Positions 32,212-36,323 of a DNA stretch of 36,323 nucleotides are shown piece after piece (within the stretch, counting starts at the first letter, position 1; the number at the start of each line of letters is the position of its first letter). The translations under genes and the position numbers were made by a program. The notes beneath the pieces are model-generated. The model ran no database searches. It saw only the letters and a list, made by a program, of their open reading frames with translations, and was not told the DNA's origin. The stretch covers positions 1 through 36,323 of the forward strand of contig CAMCHD010000003.1 in NCBI GenBank assembly GCA_945874545.1. Reading direction: 5' to 3'. The stretch comes from Akkermansia muciniphila (GTDB lineage Bacteria; Verrucomicrobiota; Verrucomicrobiia; Opitutales; Opitutaceae).

Positions 32212-33641
32212 CAGGCGGAAGCGGGTTCGGGCGGGGCCTCACCCGCGAAGGGATTTCGCGGATACGTCCGCATTTTCCCCGGATTCAACAACGCATGCGG
32301 ATCGGTGTCGTCCTTCAAGGCGCGCTTGGCGGCGATGTTGGGATGCCGGCCGCCGTCCTCCAGCGTGTAGACGTGGGGGTTGGCGATGAAGACGCCGATC
32401 TCGGCGCAGTAATCGATGATTTCCCGGAGCCGCTCCTCGGTGCGAAAAGCGACGACGGGAATGCCGCCGATCGCGACCGCCTCGCCGGTGAGCAGCCGCC
32501 CATCGTCCTCGGCGCGCATGGTTTTGGGATTGCCCGCGTTCCACATCAGATGGAGCAGAATTTCGCCCGGGAACCGTGTTTGCAGGAGCGCGAACTGCTC
32601 GCGGAAATTGTCTCCGAAGCCAGCCTGCAGATAGGTGTAGGTCGGGTGGGTTTTCAGCACCCAAAGCGTGGTGTGGTTCCAGGTGTAATCGGTGATGTAG
32701 GGCGGCTTGAGCGGGTCGGAAAGCGGCACCCGGTAGCAGACATTGAGCCCCGCCGCCTCGGCCGACGCGACGACGGCGGCGGTGACGGATTTCTCCACCA
32801 GCAGAAAGGTGGCGTGCTCTCCCTCGCGCAGGTGTTTTTGGAGGGGCTTGAACGTGGCCGCGATCGGCGCCTCGAACTGGCTGGCCAGACGTTTGGGCCA
32901 GGCGTCGTTGCGCGCGGCGGCGTCCGTCCACGCCAGCAGGCGCTCCCAATCGGCCGAACAAAAAATCAACTGGTCGTAGTCGCGTTTCGGTGCCAGCCGC
33001 ATCTCCAGCTCCACCATGAAGCCCGTGGTGCCGTAGGTGTGCAGGGCGGTGAGGGCGGCCCGCTCCTCCAACCGCACGAGTCGCGGTGTCTCCTCGCAGC
33101 TGAGCAGCGTGACCGACTTCACGTTGTCCGCGCTGGCGATGCCGCCCCAGGTGATGGACCCGATGCCGCCCGAGCCGCCGCAAAAAAAACCGGCGATGCT
33201 GCTCTTCACCCAGGTCGAAGGAATGCACCGCATCTCCCAACCCGCCGCGCGGGCGGCGGGCTCGATGGACCCGATGCGGGCGCCGGGCTCGGCCCGGACA
33301 ACGCCGTCGGACGTGATTTCAAATTTATCCAGACGAGACAGGTCCACCACCACGCCGCCATAGAGCGGGATGCACTGCCCGTAGTTGCCGGTGCCGCCGC
33401 CGCGCGGGATGACGGGCACGCGCGCCCGGGCGCAGGCCGCCAAGACGGCACGCAGCTCGTCGACGCTGCCGGGGCGCACCGCGAGGTCGGCGCGTTTCTC
33501 CTCCAGCTGGCGTTTCAGGACCGGCGAATACCAATAAAAGTCCTTGGACAAACTCTCCAGACTCTCGCCTGCGGTGACGACCTGGGGCGCCCCCACAAGG
33601 GCGGTGAGTTCGGCGACAAGGTTCTCGGAAACAAAAGCCAT
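32211..33641 (-). CDS. FAD-linked oxidase, PCMH/GlcD-like (paralog B)
   Basis: The product has 476 residues. FAD-binding PCMH features are 'PGSVDELRAVLAACARARVP', 'PRGGGTGNYGQCIPLYGG', 'RAEPGARIGSIEPAARAAGW' and 'SSIAGFFCGGSGGIGSITWG'; the C-terminal domain closes with 'DTDPHALLNPGKMRTYPRN'. It is a full-length paralog of the enzyme at 24407-25840, and both contain 'LSKD' followed by 'YWYSPVLK' near the N-terminus, a local signature not general for the superfamily. It is the first gene of the minus-strand operon with the CocE-like hydrolase and the ABC importer, divergent from the creatininase pair. It should oxidise a pathway intermediate in the cytoplasm; the compound is unknown. Confidence 0.9.
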   Translation of the reverse strand: MAFVSENLVAELTALVGAPQVVTAGESLESLSKDFYWYSPVLKRQLEEKRADLAVRPGSVDELRAVLAACARARVPVIPRGGGTGNYGQCIPLYGGVVVDLSRLDKFEITSDGVVRAEPGARIGSIEPAARAAGWEMRCIPSTWVKSSIAGFFCGGSGGIGSITWGGIASADNVKSVTLLSCEETPRLVRLEERAALTALHTYGTTGFMVELEMRLAPKRDYDQLIFCSADWERLLAWTDAAARNDAWPKRLASQFEAPIAATFKPLQKHLREGEHATFLLVEKSVTAAVVASAEAAGLNVCYRVPLSDPLKPPYITDYTWNHTTLWVLKTHPTYTYLQAGFGDNFREQFALLQTRFPGEILLHLMWNAGNPKTMRAEDDGRLLTGEAVAIGGIPVVAFRTEERLREIIDYCAEIGVFIANPHVYTLEDGGRHPNIAAKRALKDDTDPHALLNPGKMRTYPRNPFAGEAPPEPASA

Positions 33642-33715
33642 ACACTCGGCTTAGCAGGATGACTGCCACCGTTTTCCCCGCCAAAAGGCCGCCCGCTCTG
33701 CGGTCAAAAGCACCA

Positions 33716-33762
33716 CTTGCCCCTCCCCCCGCTTGGCTTTGCACCTGCTAGAAGGGGGCAAG
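33716..33762 (+). promoter_or_regulatory. Inverted repeat covering the ribosome-binding site of the degenerate creatininase gene
   Basis: CTTGCCCC (33716-33723) and GGGGCAAG (33755-33762) are perfect inverted copies. The right arm includes the G-rich stretch just upstream of the ATG at 33767, so if the left arm is transcribed the hairpin would hide the ribosome-binding site. It could equally be an operator in the divergent region. Confidence 0.4.
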
Positions 33763-33766
33763 CCTT

Positions 33767-34435
33767 ATGTCCGACCTTCCCGCCGCCCCCACGCCGCTCT
33801 GCATCGCCGACGACGCCACCTTCTGGCCCTGGCATCCCTGGACCGACTTCGCCCGCTGGCCGGACAAGCCCGGGGTAACGGTTGTCGTGCCCGTGAGCGG
33901 CTTTGCCGACTGGGGACTGGACGCCCCGCTCGACGCGGAGGAGACGGTTTTGCTCTCCGTGCTCAAAGCCGCCGCCGCCCGCCCCGCCCTGCCGCCGGGC
34001 CGCCTTCTGGTGCTGCCACCCCAGCGCTTTGTGCTGGGGCCGACCGGCGCGTGCGCGTTCCCGGTCGATCCCCCGGTGGCCCATGCCGCGCTCGACGAGT
34101 GGTGCGCGAGCGTGCAGGCCGCCGGCTTTCGCCGCATCGTTTTCTACAACAGCAGCCCGTGGAACGAGGAACTGTGCGACGCCGCCGCCCGCGACATCCG
34201 CATCGCGCGCGGGCTCCAGATGTTTTGCGTCAACCTCAGCGCCCTCGGCCTCGATTTCGCCCCGTGGCGCGGCGGAGAACGCGCCAAGCTCCGCGCGCTG
34301 CTGGCCGAGCTGGCGACCGAAGACGCCGGGCCGTTGCTCACCGCCGCCGCCGCGCACCTGGCCGCCCTCCTCCAGGAAATCTCCGCACGCCCTCCCCTGC
34401 CCCGGGACGGCGCGCTCCTCACCCTCACCGCCTGA
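33767..34435 (+). CDS. Creatininase-family protein lacking metal ligands (probable pseudoenzyme)
   Basis: The product has 222 residues, shorter than the usual 240-260. It follows the creatininase fold order but with the active site gone. 'VVPVSGFADWGLDAPLDAEE' stands where the family has 'GxxExHGPHLPxxxD': the metal Glu, His and Asp become Ala47, Trp49 and Glu58. 'CAFPVDPP' replaces the 'EH..FPGT' segment, and 'FRRIVFYNSSPWNEEL' replaces 'NxHGGN', with Ser130 at the metal histidine. The helix 'EWCASVQAAGFRRIVFYN' is otherwise typical. It begins a two-gene unit with an intact family member 14 bases downstream. This suggests a regulatory or structural partner subunit rather than a decayed gene, because the frame is complete and the fold elements are kept. 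That role is inference. Confidence 0.72.
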   Translation: MSDLPAAPTPLCIADDATFWPWHPWTDFARWPDKPGVTVVVPVSGFADWGLDAPLDAEETVLLSVLKAAAARPALPPGRLLVLPPQRFVLGPTGACAFPVDPPVAHAALDEWCASVQAAGFRRIVFYNSSPWNEELCDAAARDIRIARGLQMFCVNLSALGLDFAPWRGGERAKLRALLAELATEDAGPLLTAAAAHLAALLQEISARPPLPRDGALLTLTA

Positions 34436-34449
34436 AGCCCATCGCCGCC

Positions 34450-35232
34450 ATGCCCGCCTCCTTTCCCTCCTACCGCAGCCGTTATCTGCCCGCCATGACC
34501 CTGGCCCAGATCGCCGCGTTGCCCGACAAGGCTCGCACCCCGGTCGTCATCGCCACCGGCGCGATCGAGCAACACGGCCCGCAACTGCCCGTCGCGGTCG
34601 ATTCGTTCCTCGGCCAGGTCTGGCTGACCCGCATCTTCGCCGCCCTGCCCGACGAGGTGCGCGCGGTGGTCGCTCCGCCCATCACGGTCGGCAAGAGCAA
34701 CGAACACGTCGGCTTTCCGGGCACGCTCTACATCTCGAAGGACACGCTCCGCGCCCAGTTGCTCGCGCTCGCCCGCCAACTGCACGCGTGGGGGTTTCGC
34801 TCCCTGTTAATCCTCAACACCCACGGCGGCAACACGGCCGTGCTCCGCTACACCGCGCGCGAGATCGAGGCCACGCTCGGGATGCAAGCCGGCTTCATCC
34901 GCAACGGCGCCAAACTCGAGGGCCTCACCCCGCTGGAAATGGCCTACGGTTTCCACGCCAACACCGCCGAGACGGCTCTGCTCTACGCCACCGCGCCGCA
35001 GTTCACCCGCCCGGCGGACGCCCCCTGTCACTACCCCGCGCGCATCGAGGACCCGGGCGAGCTGCGCCCGGAAAACGCTCCCGCCACCTACTCCTGGGCC
35101 TCGCAGGACATTTCGCCGCACGGCGTGATGGGCGATGCCACCGTGGCCACCGCCGAAAAGGGGCAGGAATGGCTGGAGGTCGCCACCGCCGGCTACGTGG
35201 CCGGCCTGACCGAGCACGCGGCGAGTTTGTGA
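34450..35232 (+). CDS. Creatininase-family amidohydrolase
   Basis: The product has 260 residues, cytoplasmic, the normal length of the family. The metal-binding set is complete: Glu40 and His42 in 'ATGAIEQHGPQLPVAVDSFL', with Asp51, 'SNEHVGFPGTLYIS', His125 in 'ILNTHGGNTAVLRY' and Glu174 in 'GFHANTAETALLYA'. Family members open cyclic amides (creatinine), remove formyl groups from aminopyrimidines (ArfB) or cleave peptides (MftE); creatininase itself turns creatinine into creatine. The window's CodA-like enzyme belongs to the other family that can attack creatinine, and both fit a pathway for a small cyclic amidine or pyrimidine. It is translated right after the degenerate paralog. The frame is open far upstream, but ATG 34450 is the start supported by the family alignment. 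Confidence 0.9.
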   Translation: MPASFPSYRSRYLPAMTLAQIAALPDKARTPVVIATGAIEQHGPQLPVAVDSFLGQVWLTRIFAALPDEVRAVVAPPITVGKSNEHVGFPGTLYISKDTLRAQLLALARQLHAWGFRSLLILNTHGGNTAVLRYTAREIEATLGMQAGFIRNGAKLEGLTPLEMAYGFHANTAETALLYATAPQFTRPADAPCHYPARIEDPGELRPENAPATYSWASQDISPHGVMGDATVATAEKGQEWLEVATAGYVAGLTEHAASL

Positions 35233-35347
35233 AGGGCGGGCGGCAATTTTCACCGATTACCGCGATAACGTAAGTGATTTAATATAAACAGTTAACCTGC
35301 GAACAGAACCCCATGGCCGGGAGCCCGCGGCCACACGGGTTGCGATT

Positions 35348-35375
35348 GCGCCGTAACCGCATTTACTTGCGGCGC
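35348..35375 (+). promoter_or_regulatory. Alternative hairpins directly before the start codon
   Basis: GCGCCG (35348-35353) can pair with CGGCGC (35370-35375), ending on the base before the ATG at 35376. Inside it, CCGCA (35357-35361) can instead pair with TGCGG (35368-35372). The two cannot form together. There is no visible Shine-Dalgarno sequence. Control of translation is possible but unproven. The stretch 35260-35300 upstream is AT-rich and may hold the promoter. Confidence 0.3.
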
Positions 35376-35963
35376 ATGAAATTCCCAAAATCCCTTCCCT
35401 CCCTGCTCGGCGCTTTGGCGCTTGCGCTCTCGTCCGCCACGGCTCGGGCCGAGTCGTTCTTCCAATTCGGTTTCTTTGCTCCCGAGCTACAAATCGTGGA
35501 CGCCAGCGATGACGTCAAAGGCCTGCGCATCGATTTCGTCTATGGCGAAAACGCGAACGTGAGTGGCCTGGACCTCGGTGTCGTCAATTCGACCACGGGC
35601 GACTTCGTCGGCCTCGGCTGGGCCCCGGGCGCGAACCTCGTGGGCGGCTCCGCCAAGGGCATCCAGTGGTCCTGGCTCTACTCCCACACCGAAGGCGAGT
35701 TCACCGGCTGGCAGTCCGGCCTCGTGGCGCGTGTCGGCGGCGCCGGCTCGGCCGGTTTGCAGAGCGGCTGGATCAACCTGGTCGAATCCGACTTCACCGG
35801 CGTGCAATTCGGCCTCTTTAACAAAGCGACCCAGGTTCACGGCCTCCAACTCGGCTTTATCAACTGGGCCGACCGCCTCGACGGCCTGCAAATCGGCCTG
35901 ATCAACTACGCCGAAAACTCCGACGTCTACAAGGTCCTGCCCCTCGTCAACTGGCACTTCTGA
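35376..35963 (+). CDS. Secreted glycine-repeat surface protein (LA_2272-like repeats)
   Basis: The product has 195 residues from ATG 35376, which starts a signal peptide ('MKFPKSLPSLLGALALALSS', cut after 'ATARAE'). The mature part consists of imperfect repeats of about 18-20 residues built on 'GLQxGLxN': 'VSGLDLGVVNSTTGDF', 'GLQSGWINLVESDFTG', 'VQFGLFNKATQVHG', 'LQLGFINWADRLDG' and 'LQIGLINYAENSDV'. It ends in phenylalanine ('PLVNWHF'). The pattern resembles the LA_2272-type surface repeats and predicts a beta-rich structure, perhaps a small outer-membrane barrel or solenoid. Function unknown. It stands alone, 143 bases after the creatininase gene, and is followed by a strong terminator, so it is probably its own transcription unit and not part of the pathway. 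Confidence 0.82.
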   Translation: MKFPKSLPSLLGALALALSSATARAESFFQFGFFAPELQIVDASDDVKGLRIDFVYGENANVSGLDLGVVNSTTGDFVGLGWAPGANLVGGSAKGIQWSWLYSHTEGEFTGWQSGLVARVGGAGSAGLQSGWINLVESDFTGVQFGLFNKATQVHGLQLGFINWADRLDGLQIGLINYAENSDVYKVLPLVNWHF

Positions 35964-35990
35964 TTCGGCCCCTTCGAACCTCTGAAATCT

Positions 35991-36022
35991 AAACCCCGGC
36001 CGCGTGAACGGCCGGGGTTTTT
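35991..36022 (+). terminator. Rho-independent terminator after the repeat protein
   Basis: AAACCCCGGCCG (35991-36002) pairs with CGGCCGGGGTTT (36009-36020) over a 6-base loop and runs into a T tract, 28 bases after the stop codon. The flanking A and T runs let it work in both directions. Confidence 0.92.
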
Positions 36023-36111
36023 CATGGCTCACCAACTCCGCGCGGGCCAATAGCGGCCGCGTGCGCGCCTCATACGATTTCCATTTCGTTTTAAGACTTA
36101 AACTTGGCTCG

Positions 36112-36167
36112 TTGTAGCCCCGATCGGTGATCGGGGAAAGACGCCCGACCACCGGTCGGGCCTACAT
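36112..36167. repeat. Twin-hairpin REP-like intergenic element
   Basis: Two 8-base-pair hairpins stand side by side: CCCCGATC (36118-36125) with GATCGGGG (36129-36136), and GCCCGACC (36143-36150) with GGTCGGGC (36154-36161), each with a 3-base loop. They are framed by TGTAG at 36113-36117 and CTACA at 36162-36166. This layout resembles REP/BIME-type repeats that occur many times in some genomes; only one copy lies here. Confidence 0.6.
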
Positions 36168-36203
36168 CAAACAGAAGGGAGCTCCTAAAATCTCCGGCGG
36201 GGT

Positions 36204-36317
36204 CTGCGTTGAGGGCCAAACGGCAGGCCGCAAGGCGGGGAGGCGGGGGGTATCCTCGAAGAGGCTATCCCCCGCCTCCCCAACGTAGCGGATGCCGGAA
36301 TGGCCCTCAACCCGCAG
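36204..36317. repeat. Long imperfect palindrome, about 114 bases
   Basis: The outer arms 36204-36218 and 36301-36317 pair (TTGAGGGCCA against TGGCCCTCAA, then CTGCG with CGCAG around a 2-base bulge). The middle arms CGGCA (36221) with TGCCG (36293), and CCGC (36228) with GCGG (36288), also pair. The inner arms GGGGAGGCGGGGG (36237-36249) and CCCCCGCCTCCCC (36269-36281) pair, and the tip is CCTC-GAA-GAGG. The stem is nearly continuous. No open frame of note lies within it. It may be a MITE, a repeat element or a structured RNA. Confidence 0.7.
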
Positions 36318-36323
36318 GGCGAC

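Noticed and set aside
32295-33662. 455-residue frame opposite the FAD oxidase B gene
   Set aside because: It is a shadow of a full-length FAD-linked oxidase and has no domain of its own.
33767-34435. Pseudogene by decay
   Set aside because: The frame is complete, fold motifs are kept, and it is tightly spaced to the active paralog; loss is confined to active-site positions.
36204-36317. Integron attC site
   Set aside because: attC sites carry RYYYAAC on the left and GTTRRRY on the right; here the arms are the other way round (GTTGAGG left, CCTCAAC right) and do not fit the consensus. No integrase gene is visible.

Overview
The window is GC-rich, gene-dense bacterial DNA. It most likely comes from a Verrucomicrobium close to the Opitutaceae. 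That placement is an inference. It rests on the TonB receptor, whose mature N-terminus reads like the 'VVTLEEFIV' segment typical of Opitutaceae receptors and whose start follows an A-rich leader without a Shine-Dalgarno sequence, and on small secreted TPR and SnoaL-like proteins around it. No rRNA, tRNA, CRISPR array, transposase or phage gene was seen.

Left half (1-18.6 kb): a transport and deaminase neighbourhood. The 3' end of an NMT1/THI5-like ABC binding protein is followed by two secreted TPR proteins, a small secreted protein that may have a tunnelling (FolB-like) fold, and a minus-strand ECF importer operon (S component, two-domain ATPase, T component). Next come an esterase, an Amidohydro_2 hydrolase and a third TPR protein. 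Three tandem exported COG0402-type aminohydrolases, joined by 4-base ATGA overlaps, end this minus-strand series. Divergent from it lie an exported pterin-4a-carbinolamine dehydratase with its catalytic histidines, a fourth exported aminohydrolase and a TonB-dependent receptor. My reading, which is inference, is a capture line: the receptor brings a small aminated heterocycle (pterin- or purine-like) into the periplasm, exported deaminases modify it there, and the ECF importer takes up the product.

Middle (18.7-21.9 kb): visibly AT-richer sequence. It carries two tandem SnoaL/NTF2-like secreted proteins, a c-type cytochrome with a probable molybdopterin-type (sulfite-oxidase-like) N-terminal domain, and a divergent AraC regulator.

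Right half (21.9-35.2 kb): a second, mostly cytoplasmic route. The AraC gene leads into an NMT1/THI5-like lipoprotein and a CodA-like deaminase. Convergent to these are an FAD-linked oxidase and a DUF3891 protein. A DUF2165 membrane protein and an MFS transporter follow. A minus-strand operon then encodes a second, paralogous FAD oxidase, a CocE-type hydrolase, and the ABC ATPase and permease that probably serve the binding protein(s). Divergent from it are two tandem creatininase-family genes, the first of which has lost the metal ligands. Together these look like import, deamination, ring or amide hydrolysis and oxidation of a small nitrogen heterocycle.

The last 1 kb holds a secreted glycine-repeat protein, a strong terminator, and two intergenic inverted-repeat elements, one of them an almost continuous 114-base palindrome.
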